From: Planctellipticum variicoloris
GTDB taxonomy: Bacteria > Planctomycetota > Planctomycetia > Planctomycetales > Planctomycetaceae
Reading direction: 5' to 3'
Assembly (NCBI RefSeq): GCF_030622045.1
Contig: NZ_CP130886.1
Location: 2,121,557 to 2,185,556, forward strand
Length of the DNA: 64,000 bases
Position numbers and translations under genes: made by a program. The notes below the pieces were generated by a model, which saw only the letters and a list, made by a program, of their open reading frames with translations, had not been told where the DNA came from and ran no database searches. Shown piece after piece: positions 1-8,653 of this stretch (position 1 is its first letter; each line of letters opens with the position of its first letter).

Positions 1-554
1 TCGCCGCTCAGTCGGGGATTCCCGCCGAGCGCATCCAGCTCGACGTCTCCATCGCCCGCGGTCTCGACTACTACACGGGAACCATCTACGAAACCTTCCT
101 GAGCGATCTGCCGGGGATCGGCAGCGTCTGTTCGGGCGGTCGGTATGACAACCTCGCCGGCCTGTTTACGAAGGAACGCCTGCCCGGCGTCGGCGCCAGC
201 CTCGGCCTCGACCGCCTGCTCGCCGCCATGGAAGAATTAAAACTTCTCGCTCCGGCCTCGACGCCAGCCCCCGTCCTGGTCACCCAGTTCGACGCCGGCC
301 GAATCGGCGACTACATCCGGATCGGCCGCGTGCTCCGCGCTGCGGGCATCAACACCGAAGTCTTTCCAGACTCCAAAGCCCTCGGCAAGCAACTCAAGTA
401 CGCCAACGCCAAAGGCTTCGCCATCGCCCTGATCGCCGGCAGCAACGAATTCGAACAGGGCGTCTGGCAGGTCAAAGACCTCCGGTCAGGCCAAGCCACC
501 CAGACGCCGGAAGCCGAGTTGGTTGGCGTCGTCCAGGGGCTGCTCGCACTGTAA
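1..554 (+). CDS. hisS: Histidyl-tRNA synthetase, C-terminal part (5' end outside window)
   Basis: Charges tRNA-His with histidine in the cytoplasm. The frame is open from the first bases of the window to a TAA at 552-554, giving about 183 residues. The class II HisRS signature ARGLDYYTGTIYET is near the start, followed by SVCSGGRYDNLAGLF (motif of the histidine/adenylate site) and GVGASLGLDRLLAAME (class II motif 3 region). The last ~100 residues (from about 240 bp) are the anticodon-binding domain beginning PVLVTQFDAG. The N-terminal half, including motifs 1 and 2, lies upstream of the window. No terminator is obvious after the stop. Confidence 0.95.
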   Translation, partial: AAQSGIPAERIQLDVSIARGLDYYTGTIYETFLSDLPGIGSVCSGGRYDNLAGLFTKERLPGVGASLGLDRLLAAMEELKLLAPASTPAPVLVTQFDAGRIGDYIRIGRVLRAAGINTEVFPDSKALGKQLKYANAKGFAIALIAGSNEFEQGVWQVKDLRSGQATQTPEAELVGVVQGLLAL

Positions 555-643
555 CCGGCTGGCATTTCGCGTCACGACATTTCAGGCGGATGTCAAGTTG
601 GTCCTCGTGCGTCACGGCCGTGCTTCGCGCGACGGGAGGTGCC

Positions 644-940
644 TCACCTTCGTCCCTGCATCAGCGTCCCAAGTTGCTTCTGGGCAGGAGTCAACTCTGC
701 CGGAGCGTGCAGCGCCTGCCAGAATGCCAGTTGTTCCTCGGCACTCAACGAAATCGTCTGCCGGCGCGCCGCCTCGACTTCCCGATGTGCCTGGGGAATC
801 GTCACGGCGCGGACGTAGTCGCTGACACTGATTCGTCGAAGCTCCGCCGCCTGCACAAGCAGGCTCTGGCTGTCCGCATCCAGGTAGACCGCCAGAGCGC
901 GGGTGTCAGACTTGTCAGCGGACTTGGAATGACGCGGCAT
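644..940 (-). CDS. DUF1778 (TacA-type) antitoxin-like protein, no toxin partner
   Basis: A 98-residue protein matching the DUF1778 antitoxin pattern: N-terminal ribbon-helix-helix (RALAVYLDADSQSLLVQAAE, then LRRISVSDYVRAVTI) and a C-terminal tail QTISLSAEEQLAFWQALHAP that in the family wraps the toxin. The ATG at 940 was chosen over an upstream start at 1093 because the homology-like region begins there and a GGGAGAAG-like sequence precedes it. DUF1778 genes are normally followed by a GNAT acetyltransferase toxin; here the downstream neighbour is the end of hisS on the other strand, with no room for a toxin. It may be an orphan regulator or antitoxin remnant. Confidence 0.8.
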   Translation of the reverse strand: MPRHSKSADKSDTRALAVYLDADSQSLLVQAAELRRISVSDYVRAVTIPQAHREVEAARRQTISLSAEEQLAFWQALHAPAELTPAQKQLGTLMQGRR

Positions 941-1199
941 GACCTCGACTTCTCCCTCGAAATTGTATTGCAGGCAGCAAAACGCTGACGCCCGTTCGGA
1001 AAAGACCTGCAGGTTCCGAGACTTGTTTCTCGCATAGCGCCGGGGTGACTGCCGCTGACTTGAGTAAAACACCGCCACCGGCAACTGCTTCATTCACTCC
1101 GTGTCTTCCGAGTTCTCCCTGGTTCCAATTCTTCTCCCCGATTCGCGTCCATTCGTGAAATTCGTGGTGAACTCTTTTCTGGCTTCTCAGCTCCGCGAA
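941..1199. repeat. Intergenic, with a degenerate dispersed-repeat-like stretch
   Basis: On the minus strand, 1092-1180 reads as imperfect iterations of an 'ACACGGAG' unit followed by 'CACGAATTTCACGAATGG'. This type of short-period, non-coding sequence occurs between genes in many planctomycetes and verrucomicrobia. A related 'GCGGAGGACGCGGAG' patch lies at 29774-29790. No gene is supported here. Confidence 0.35.
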
Positions 1200-1829
1200 T
1201 CATTCCGCCGCCAGCGCCGCCGCGATCGCCGCCTGCCCGGCGACCCAGATCGCCAGCGCCAACCAGCGCACTGTGATCGACGCCCAGCCGATTCCGCCGG
1301 TACGAACAGCCGTCATGCGTAACCCCAGTTCCCGGCGGCACAGCAGATACCCCGGAATCGCCAGCAGCAGCCCGATCGCGATCAGCACCGGATACGGCCA
1401 TCCGAGCGACAGCAGCACCCCGGTGTCTGTCAGCGATTCTCCTCCGCCAGCCGCCAGATACGCGCCATTCGCCAGCAGACAGAATCCGACCAGCAGACGC
1501 AGGTCCCCCGCGATTCTCGGAACCGCCCTGTGAATTGCGGCCCACGCTCCCAGCGGCAGCAGGCAACCCGACAGAAAGCCTCCCCAGACGACCCAGTGCG
1601 GATGCGGATTCGGCTCCACGAGCGTGTGCCCCAGCGCGCCAGGTCGCAAATCGGTCGAAACGACTTCACCCCCGGTCAGCCAGGCGGCAAGTCCGTGTCC
1701 GAGCTCGTGCGTCAGCAGCATCAGCACCCACAGCCAGCCGCCGTCAACGGTCAGCCGGGCGAGCCAGCGACCATACGGAAACCTCGACAACCCCGTGGCC
1801 GTATTCGTCCCATTCTGCGTGGAATCCAT
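1200..1829 (-). CDS. M50-family-like integral membrane metalloprotease
   Basis: About 209 residues if started at the ATG at 1829; a TTG at 1868 would add 13 residues but its AAGGA is too close to be used. The HELGH zinc-binding motif follows a first hydrophobic segment (GGWLWVLMLLTHELGHGLAA), and several further transmembrane segments follow. This is the layout of short M50-type (site-2-protease-like) proteins. The second canonical metal motif (NPDG/LDG type) is not visible; a PNPHPHW stretch sits in the following loop. A membrane peptidase is likely; the substrate is unknown. It is transcribed alone, away from the genes to its right. Confidence 0.75.
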   Translation of the reverse strand: MDSTQNGTNTATGLSRFPYGRWLARLTVDGGWLWVLMLLTHELGHGLAAWLTGGEVVSTDLRPGALGHTLVEPNPHPHWVVWGGFLSGCLLPLGAWAAIHRAVPRIAGDLRLLVGFCLLANGAYLAAGGGESLTDTGVLLSLGWPYPVLIAIGLLLAIPGYLLCRRELGLRMTAVRTGGIGWASITVRWLALAIWVAGQAAIAAALAAE

Positions 1830-1977
1830 CGGATGATTGTCGGGCACCGGATCGATCCCTCGCAGCAATCCTTGGAAAACCAGTCGCCAGCGGAGATCTC
1901 CGGATGCATCCGCGACCGGATTCTGATAAAATAGCTCGTCCTGAACGCACCGTTCAATTCATCCAAGGGAACATCTC

Positions 1978-2181
1978 ATCGCTAAAAACCGCAACACCTT
2001 CGCCAAGCGTCAACGAGAGCAGGACAAGCGCCAGCGTGCGGACGACAAGCGTCTGAAACGCGATCGGAAACTCGGAATGCCGGAGACCACCGACCAGAAT
2101 TCCATGTTTCCCACCTTGGGGCTCCCCCCCTCGATTCTGCCGAAATCCGCGGATTCCAAGGATTCTGGCCTTCCCGACTGA
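1978..2181 (+). CDS. Small highly basic protein with apparent ATC start codon
   Basis: A 67-residue frame: IAKNRNTFAKRQREQDKRQR then a Lys/Arg/Asp-rich helix, ending in TGA at 2179. The N-terminus resembles small planctomycetal proteins that begin MAKNRNTFAKRQRE (recalled, not searched). The frame has no ATG, GTG, TTG or CTG between the upstream in-frame stop (TGA at 1942) and residue 34. A strong Shine-Dalgarno AAGGGA at 1965-1970 is 7 nt before the ATC at 1978, which makes ATC the best start; an ATT at 1957 lies upstream of the SD. The charge pattern suggests nucleic-acid or ribosome association, which is inference. Confidence 0.7.
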   Translation: MAKNRNTFAKRQREQDKRQRADDKRLKRDRKLGMPETTDQNSMFPTLGLPPSILPKSADSKDSGLPD

Positions 2182-2440
2182 TGCCAGACCTGCTAGCCTG
2201 CTCAGCGTTGGTGAAAAATCCCCGGAAAGTCTGCTGTCTCGTTCTTCGACGATCGTCCTGAGTTGAGTTCTGAAATTGACTCCTCAGTCCGTCTCCGTCC
2301 TGACGACCTTGGCCGATTCTTTGCGGGAGTTGTGTTGCTTCCGAAGCTCTGAAGTCCGGCCCTTTCGTTCCGCAAATCGGCGAATTCCTCCGTACTCCCG
2401 GCCTTCTCTTTCCCTGCTCGTTGTTTGTTGGCCGCGACGG

Positions 2441-3214
2441 ATGCGGCACTGGCTGGCGCACTTGCGGATTCGAAATGCGATGATTGAACGGTGCCTGGCG
2501 TGGCTCGCTGTAGCCGCCGCCCGCGGCCTGTTCGCCACCGTCCGACGTCAATTGCACTACGCCGATCCGGCTCAAAGTCCATACCTCCCCCCTGCAGAAA
2601 CCACCTGTATCTACAGCGTCTGGCATGATTCGCTGCTGATGCCCCTCTTTCTGGGACGGCAACCCGCCACCAAAGCTCTGGTCGGACGGCATCAGGACGG
2701 CACCTTCCTCGCGAATTCGCTCGCAGCACTGGGGATCTCCAGCGTCCGCGGTTCGAGTTCCAAAGGGGGCGCCGAAGCCGTTCGCCAGTTGCTGAACGAA
2801 ACTCAGGGGAGCCATATCGTCCTGACACCGGACGGACCCCGCGGTCCGCGCCGCACCATGAAATCGGGGGTCGCCTATCTGGCGTCCCGTACTGGAAAAC
2901 CAGTCATCCCCACCGCTTTTGCCTGTCGCAGCTCCTGGTCCTGGGGCGCCGGCTGGACCGACCTGGTCGTGCCCAAGCCGGGAACATTGATTGTCGCGAT
3001 GGCGGGAGAAGGAATCTTCATTCCCCCCGACGCCACCCGCGACGAACTGGAACAATGCACGCTGCGAATCCAGGCCGAAATGGATCGCCTGAATACACAA
3101 GCCGCCGAGATGGTCGTTGCGAACGTCGCAGCCCGCACCCCGGCGGAATCTCCGAAGGATACTGTTTCGAGTGACGCAAATCTTTGTAGGCAATCTTGCC
3201 TACACCACCACTGA
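2441..3214 (+). CDS. DUF374 lysophospholipid acyltransferase family protein
   Basis: A 257-residue protein of the DUF374 family, membrane-associated acyltransferases related to KDO/lipid A and phospholipid acyltransferases. The conserved series is present: YSVWHDSLLMP (the H-D of the HX4D-like motif), ALVGRHQDGTFLA, VRGSSSKGGAEAVRQLL and LTPDGPRGPRRTMKSG. It would transfer acyl chains to an envelope lipid at the inner membrane face; the substrate cannot be read. The ATG at 2441 is preferred; the frame is open to a TTG at 2276 but that extension does not look like the family. Its last 44 nt overlap the next gene, suggesting co-transcription. Confidence 0.85.
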   Translation: MRHWLAHLRIRNAMIERCLAWLAVAAARGLFATVRRQLHYADPAQSPYLPPAETTCIYSVWHDSLLMPLFLGRQPATKALVGRHQDGTFLANSLAALGISSVRGSSSKGGAEAVRQLLNETQGSHIVLTPDGPRGPRRTMKSGVAYLASRTGKPVIPTAFACRSSWSWGAGWTDLVVPKPGTLIVAMAGEGIFIPPDATRDELEQCTLRIQAEMDRLNTQAAEMVVANVAARTPAESPKDTVSSDANLCRQSCLHHH

Positions 3215-3467
3215 GCGCGAGTTGCGTTCGGTATTTGAACACTATGGACGTGTTTCGTCCGTCAGACTGGTTCTCGATCGACAGACAGGAAACGCCCGCG
3301 GATTCGCCTTTATTGGCATGCCGCGCTGGGACGACGCCGATGAAGCCATCACCCGGCTCAACGGCGCCAGCCTCGCGGGGCGGCAACTGGTTGTGAACGA
3401 AGCCCAGTCGGAATCGAATCGACCAACCCGGCAATCAGCCGCAGACAGCTTCTTGCAACGTCTGTAG
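3171..3467 (+). CDS. RRM-domain RNA-binding protein (short)
   Basis: A 98-residue single-RRM protein of the bacterial glycine-rich RNA-binding type. RNP2 is IFVGNL at residues 3-8 and RNP1 is ARGFAFIG in the centre, with the LNGASLAGRQLVVNEA end of the fold. The tail is short and not glycine-rich. The GTG at 3171 is taken as start because the RRM begins immediately after it and GAAGGA lies about 11 nt upstream; longer starts would extend into unrelated sequence. It overlaps the end of the acyltransferase gene in another frame. Members bind single-stranded RNA, often in cold stress; the targets are unknown. Confidence 0.88.
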   Translation: MTQIFVGNLAYTTTERELRSVFEHYGRVSSVRLVLDRQTGNARGFAFIGMPRWDDADEAITRLNGASLAGRQLVVNEAQSESNRPTRQSAADSFLQRL

Positions 3468-3502
3468 TTCGACTCGCCACACGAAGATTGTTTTTTGGAA
3501 GC

Positions 3503-3563
3503 ACGCTGCATCGGTGTCATCGATGCAGCAGATCGGAGGGCCGCCGCACGCGTAGCGACGGCC
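3503..3563 (+). promoter_or_regulatory. Paired hairpins in the leader of the second RRM gene
   Basis: Between the two RRM genes lies a perfect 9-bp stem, GCTGCATCG (3505-3513) with CGATGCAGC (3521-3529), 7-nt loop. A second hairpin follows, GGCCGCCGC pairing with GCGACGGCC across 3538-3563 with one mismatch. Neither is followed by a U-run on the plus strand, so a terminator is unlikely. Their place in the 5' leader of an RNA-binding protein gene fits autoregulation or a temperature-sensitive fold, which is inference. Confidence 0.4.
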
Positions 3564-3645
3564 AGGATTTGAGTCTCGTCTCGCAACGACCGGTCCTTTT
3601 CGGATGTCGGGTTCGGCAGGACGTCTCGGAAGAGGACTGAGGAAG

Positions 3646-3993
3646 ATGGCTACGAAACTGTATGTGGGCAATCTGACGTACGACACGACCAACAGCACGC
3701 TGGAAGAAATGTTCTCCAGCTTCGGCGAGGTTCGTTCGGCCCAGGTTGTCATGGACCGCGACACCGGTCGCTCCAAGGGCTTTGGCTTCGTCGAATTCGG
3801 CGACGCCCAGGCCGCCAGCGCCGCCATCGCTGCGATGAACGGCAAAGACGTCGGCGGTCGCTCGCTGACCGTCAACGAAGCCCGTCCTCGCGAAGAGCGT
3901 AGCGGCGGCGGCGGCGGTTATGGTGGCGGCGGCGGCGGCCGTTCCGGCGGCGGCGGCGGATACGGCGGCGGTGGCGGCGGCCGTCGCTACTAA
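3646..3993 (+). CDS. Glycine-rich RRM RNA-binding protein
   Basis: A 115-residue protein: RRM at residues 1-80 (RNP2 LYVGNL; RNP1 KGFGFVEF) followed by an RGG-like tail of GGGGGYGGGG and GGRSGG blocks ending GGRRY. This is the classic bacterial and cyanobacterial cold-shock-type RNA-binding protein architecture. The ATG at 3646 is directly preceded by GAGGA/TGAGGAAG and starts MATKLYVGN, the family N-terminus. It is the second of two tandem RRM genes (about 43% alike by eye over the domain) and is followed by a strong terminator. It probably binds mRNAs; targets are unknown. Confidence 0.92.
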   Translation: MATKLYVGNLTYDTTNSTLEEMFSSFGEVRSAQVVMDRDTGRSKGFGFVEFGDAQAASAAIAAMNGKDVGGRSLTVNEARPREERSGGGGGYGGGGGGRSGGGGGYGGGGGGRRY

Positions 3994-4025
3994 GCGACCC
4001 GCGGCGATCAGCCGTTGAGATTCTC

Positions 4026-4068
4026 AAACAGCAGCCGGAACGTTCGCGTCCCGGCTGCTGTTTTTGTT
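4026..4068 (+). terminator. Rho-independent terminator after the RRM gene
   Basis: An 11-bp perfect stem, ACAGCAGCCGG (4028-4038) with CCGGCTGCTGT (4051-4061), and a 12-nt loop, followed by a T-run (TTTTTGTT). It lies 34 nt after the RRM stop codon and closes the rightward unit. Confidence 0.85.
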
Positions 4069-4157
4069 GAGAGTCGAGGGACCGTCAACCACGGTCTTCT
4101 ATTCACTTCGATGTTGATGGATTCTCGGGTATTCGCCGCGATTGACGGGCTCAGAGA

Positions 4158-4509
4158 TTACTGACATCCGTGGTTCGGAGTGTTCGCGGAGTATCCAATG
4201 TGCGTGAGATCGTCGCGAACATCGGAGACTCGCCCGGTCAAGGCATCGTCTCGACTGAGCTCGTTGAGCAGCGGAAGAATCACCCGAAGATCCAGCGGCG
4301 CCTGTCGCCTGGCAAGATGTGACATAGCAGTCAGGGCAGCGCACCTGAGTGGGAATCTTTGATCCTGAAGATTCTCAACGCGAAGCCCCGCGACCCATGC
4401 GACGTCCGGTTCGTGAAGAGCTGCACTCAGTAACGCTTCAACACGGTCTGCCGGATTGTCACTGCAGAGCGATAATTCAAGCTCTGGGCGGCAGGTCTTC
4501 GTAGTGCAT
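4158..4509 (-). pseudogene. HEAT-repeat-like small protein gene interrupted by a frameshift
   Basis: On the minus strand a start MHYEDLPPRA (ATG at 4509) runs into TGA after ten codons. The overlapping +1 frame then reads ELELSLCSDNPADRVEALLS and continues WVAGLRVENL, AALTAMSHLAR, VILPLLNELS to a TAA at 4158. Together they give about 117 codons plus one nucleotide and match the usual length and helical layout of a family of small HEAT-repeat/immunity-like proteins. The second frame has no usable start because a stop lies just upstream. One inserted base (or sequencing error) near 4480-4505 explains it. Programmed frameshifting at the GCT TGA site is possible but unsupported. Confidence 0.55.
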
Positions 4510-4516
4510 CGTCACA

Positions 4517-5371
4517 TCACTCCGATTCAGTCCGGCACACCAATTCCAGTCTCGAATTCATGCCACGAAACAGCGGCGCCGCCGCCCACGCCTCAAACCA
4601 CTCTCCAACCGACCGCAGCATCGCCGCCGTGATCTCCCCGTCGCCGAAGACTTCTGTCAGCGCCGCACCGACCCCCTCGCTGGCCTGCAGCCGCTCCAGC
4701 AGGGCAAACGCCAGCGGCTCGACAGCGAACCGCCGCACCACATAGTCCCGCCGCGTGATCACCAGGCACGTCAGCTCCTCCGCCGGAACTTCCCAGGCCT
4801 CTCCCCGCCGCACCGCCGTGATCAGACCGTGAACGGGCAGCGGCAACCGAACCAGCCGCACGCAGGCATGAAACGTCAGCCGGGCTCCGGCAAACTGCTC
4901 CGGCGATACCTGCTTCGGATCGAACGCCGGCAATTCCTCCGGCCCGGACCCGTCGAAGACCTCGCTGTAGATCCGCTCCACCCGCGCCGTCTCAATCAAC
5001 GCATCCGCAAAGTCCAGCCCGGCCCCCTCCGCATCCCGCGAAGGTCGAACCGACCGCAGAAACTTCGGAAACCCGGCCCCCAGATCCCCCAGGGTGTAGC
5101 TTCGCGAAGGACGCGTTTCCAGATACCCCTGCGCCAGTGCCGCGAAGGACTCTTCTCCCGCCAGAGCCGCGGTCGCCGGAAACTCCGCCCGCAGACACTC
5201 CAGCAGCCGCGCCACATACGCCGACTGGTAGATCCCCAGCCGCTGCCGGCCCGAAAGCTGACTCGAAGCCGTCAGCACGTTGTCAACAGCCGCCTCACCG
5301 CCCGCCGCTCGCGGATGACGAATCTGCTCCTGCATCCACCGCTGCAATTCCTCCACGCGCCCGGCCGCCAT
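4517..5371 (-). CDS. bufC: DUF2063 (HvfC/BufC-type) partner of an MNIO enzyme
   Basis: A 284-residue protein with the DUF2063 N-terminal domain (LQRWMQEQIRHP, RLGIYQSAYVARLLECLRAEFP, GYLETRPSRSYTLGDLGAGFP) and a more variable C-terminal helical domain. In characterised MNIO systems the DUF2063 protein is the partner or recognition subunit that delivers the precursor peptide to the DUF692 enzyme. It starts 1 nt after the DUF692 stop, with GGAGG inside the end of that gene as ribosome binding site, so the two are translationally coupled. Assignment rests on the domain pattern and on the three-gene context. Confidence 0.85.
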   Translation of the reverse strand: MAAGRVEELQRWMQEQIRHPRAAGGEAAVDNVLTASSQLSGRQRLGIYQSAYVARLLECLRAEFPATAALAGEESFAALAQGYLETRPSRSYTLGDLGAGFPKFLRSVRPSRDAEGAGLDFADALIETARVERIYSEVFDGSGPEELPAFDPKQVSPEQFAGARLTFHACVRLVRLPLPVHGLITAVRRGEAWEVPAEELTCLVITRRDYVVRRFAVEPLAFALLERLQASEGVGAALTEVFGDGEITAAMLRSVGEWFEAWAAAPLFRGMNSRLELVCRTESE

Positions 5372-5372
5372 C

Positions 5373-6311
5373 TCACTCGGCCTCCATCGCCACCAGCACC
5401 ACCGGCTGCGGCGGCGTCGCCCGCTCCATGTCCGCAGTCGCGCAACCGACTTCTCGCCGCTCTTCCTCTGCGAGACCCGATACCCGATTCCCGATACCCG
5501 CCCCCCTCGCCTTCATCACCTCCGCATGCACCTCCGGAAACGAAGGGATCTTCGCATCCCATTCCAGCAGCGTCGAAACGCCCCCCGTCAGCCGCTCGGC
5601 CTCGCGATACAAGTCCCACACCGCCGCGACCACCCGACCGTCGTGGGTGTCGATCACGTGCGTACCGCAGTCAGTATGCCCCGCCAGATGCATCTGGACC
5701 ACCGCGTCCGCCGGAACGCTCCGCAGATACTCCCGCGGATCGAACTCGTGATTCCGCGCTGAGACATAGACATTATTCACGTCCAGCAGCAGCCCGCAGC
5801 CTGTTTCCGCGACCAGGGCCGACAGAAACGCCGGCTCGCTCAGCGTCGACTCCCGGAACTCGACATAAGTGCTCGGATTCTCCAGCACCAGCGGCCGTTC
5901 AAGAACATCCTGCACGACTCGCACCCGTTCCGCGACGTGCCGCAACGACTCCTCAGTCAGCGGCAGCGGCAGCAGATCGTGCGTGTTGATCCCCGCGACG
6001 CCGGTCCAGCACAGGTGGTCCGAGACCCACACCGCTCGAATCTCGGTCGCCAGACGCTTGAGTTTCGCCAGGTACTCGAAATCCAGCGGATCGCTGCTGC
6101 CGATCGACAGCGAGACCCCGTGCATGACCACCGGATACCGTTCCGCAACCTGGTCGAGCACCCACCGCGGCCGACCGCGCGAGTCGAGAAAATTCTCGCT
6201 GATCGCCTCGAACCAGTCGACCGCAGGCCAGTGCTGCAGCAGGTACGGAAAATGGACCGTCCGCAGCCCGACCCCCAGCCCCAGATTTGGCAGGCCGAGT
6301 CGCGGCGGCAT
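5373..6311 (-). CDS. bufB: DUF692 / MNIO multinuclear iron oxidase (bufferin maturase)
   Basis: A 312-residue DUF692 TIM-barrel enzyme. Expected metal-ligand stretches are visible: [65 protein letters not shown] and [15 protein letters not shown] enzymes use two or three iron ions and O2 to modify cysteines of a precursor peptide, for example into thiooxazole or oxazolone-type groups. The ATG at 6311 has GAGGAG 8 nt upstream. The C-terminal ~45 residues beyond the barrel are unconserved-looking. It lies between the Cys-rich precursor gene and the DUF2063 gene, giving a complete precursor-enzyme-partner unit. Confidence 0.9.
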   Translation of the reverse strand: MPPRLGLPNLGLGVGLRTVHFPYLLQHWPAVDWFEAISENFLDSRGRPRWVLDQVAERYPVVMHGVSLSIGSSDPLDFEYLAKLKRLATEIRAVWVSDHLCWTGVAGINTHDLLPLPLTEESLRHVAERVRVVQDVLERPLVLENPSTYVEFRESTLSEPAFLSALVAETGCGLLLDVNNVYVSARNHEFDPREYLRSVPADAVVQMHLAGHTDCGTHVIDTHDGRVVAAVWDLYREAERLTGGVSTLLEWDAKIPSFPEVHAEVMKARGAGIGNRVSGLAEEERREVGCATADMERATPPQPVVLVAMEAE

Positions 6312-6382
6312 GGGGAGGGCTCCTCGAATGATCGCGACACCCCGCAGTCAGAGCGCGGAGCGAGGTTCGAAAACCAACTGTC

Positions 6383-6886
6383 TCAGGAGGCCTTCGCCGG
6401 AGCGGCTCCGAACGTCTTCCCCTGCTTCTTCATCGCCGTCTCGAACGCCTTCCGGGCCGTCTCCCAGGCGTTATCCATCAGCGGAATATGACAGCTCCCC
6501 TGACCTTTGCAGGCGTTCATGCCGGGATCCTGGCCGCAGCCCCCCTGGCCCTTGCATTCATTCTGAGTCGCGCAGGCATGGTCCGCGACGCTCGCGCAAG
6601 TCCCCAGCCCCGCGCACGTGTTGTCCTTGCCGCGACCCAGTTCCTTGCACGTATTCAGCCCGCGGCAGGTGTGCGGTTCGTCCAGAATCAGCGCTTCGGC
6701 GTCCGCCGAAAGGACCATTTCCTCGGAAGCGGCGGCCGGAGCGTCTGCCGTCGGAGCTGCAGCCGGAGGCGGCTTGGTCTCGCCGCAGCCGACAGCCCCC
6801 GTCATCAGTCCGCCGAATGCCGCCAGGGTCAGGCGGTGAAAGTCTCTGCGATCCAGATCGGAGTGAGCCATGACAATCGGTTCCAT
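6383..6886 (-). CDS. bufA2: BufA2-like cysteine-rich bufferin precursor, Tat lipoprotein-type leader
   Basis: A 167-residue exported protein (162 if started at the ATG at 6871). A twin-arginine motif RRDFHRLTLAA is followed by a hydrophobic run ending in a lipobox-like TGAVGC. After a Pro/Ala-rich linker the core carries nine cysteines in repeated CxGLxxC / CKGQGxC blocks (TCRGLNTCKELGRG, NTCAGLGTCASV, ECKGQGGCGQ, ACKGQGSCHIP). This matches the BufA2 family of periplasmic metal-binding (copper-associated) RiPPs whose cysteines are modified by MNIO enzymes. The two genes downstream encode that enzyme and its partner. Combining a Tat signal with a lipobox would anchor the product at the membrane. 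Confidence 0.85.
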   Translation of the reverse strand: MEPIVMAHSDLDRRDFHRLTLAAFGGLMTGAVGCGETKPPPAAAPTADAPAAASEEMVLSADAEALILDEPHTCRGLNTCKELGRGKDNTCAGLGTCASVADHACATQNECKGQGGCGQDPGMNACKGQGSCHIPLMDNAWETARKAFETAMKKQGKTFGAAPAKAS

Positions 6887-7079
6887 AGCGGGGAAACAGG
6901 CGAAATCCGTCTCGCAATATTAGCGTCGCCCGCACCGGCGTCCCAGTCCGTTCGCGACGGTTCGCTCGAACCGGTCCGCAAAATGGCCGATCGACGCATA
7001 GGTCTCAAATGCGAACAACCTCGCGCAGCACTGATGATGTGCCGCGCGAGGTTGCCTCTGCATTCAATTCCGCTCAGCT

Positions 7080-8144
<1,065 letters not shown>

Positions 8145-8653
8145 CAGACACGGACTCCTTCAATGACCCGAGGGCGCCGCAGAGACAGACATCCTGTCTC
8201 CATCAACGGCTCCCCATGTTGAGCGCGGGGGCTACACAAGAAGTAACACGTCAAAACGCCGCGGCCTCCACGAAGATTCTTCACAATTCCCTCACATTTC
8301 GGGAAATTACCGATGTTCGCCTGACAAACGAGACAGGAACGGGCGAACTCGGAAAAAATCGGGAGATCTGCTCGCAATTTCGTCAGAAAACGACGGTCTG
8401 GCATGACGCTTTTGTGTGCAGTTCTGCCCGGCAAATTCGCGTCATCGATCGGCAATTCACGACGGTTTCTGCAGGAGATCGCGTCCGCTCCCCGATTCAC
8501 TCAGCACACAAAATCAGTGCGAACGTGACTTCAAGCCAAGCGCCCCTCGTGATGGGCGAGCTCGCTTGACATTCCAGAATCGATCGGTATTTGGCCGCAT
8601 GGCCGGATGACAACCTGTCTCGGCGTGCCGCGTTCAGCGGCAGGCTGTCTCGA
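8145..8653. other. 509-bp intergenic region
   Basis: It contains the 5' leader of the DUF1559 gene, with a 6-bp hairpin GAGACA/TGTCTC at 8182-8200 just upstream of its ribosome binding site. The remainder is less GC-rich than the surrounding genes. A TTGACA at 8566 followed 16 nt later by TATTTG points rightward, but no plus-strand gene follows. Short open frames here have no recognisable features. No gene is supported; an untranslated RNA cannot be excluded. Confidence 0.5.

Noticed and set aside
3503-3530. Hairpin considered as a terminator between the RRM genes
   Set aside because: No T-run follows on the plus strand, and on the minus strand it is followed by A residues.
4478-4490. Programmed +1 frameshift at GCT-TGA, as in prfB
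   Set aside because: No upstream Shine-Dalgarno-like stimulator at the right distance; a plain indel is simpler.
8566-8593. TTGACA-N16-TATTTG promoter-like sequence
   Set aside because: No plus-strand gene or RNA candidate lies downstream before an opposing gene.
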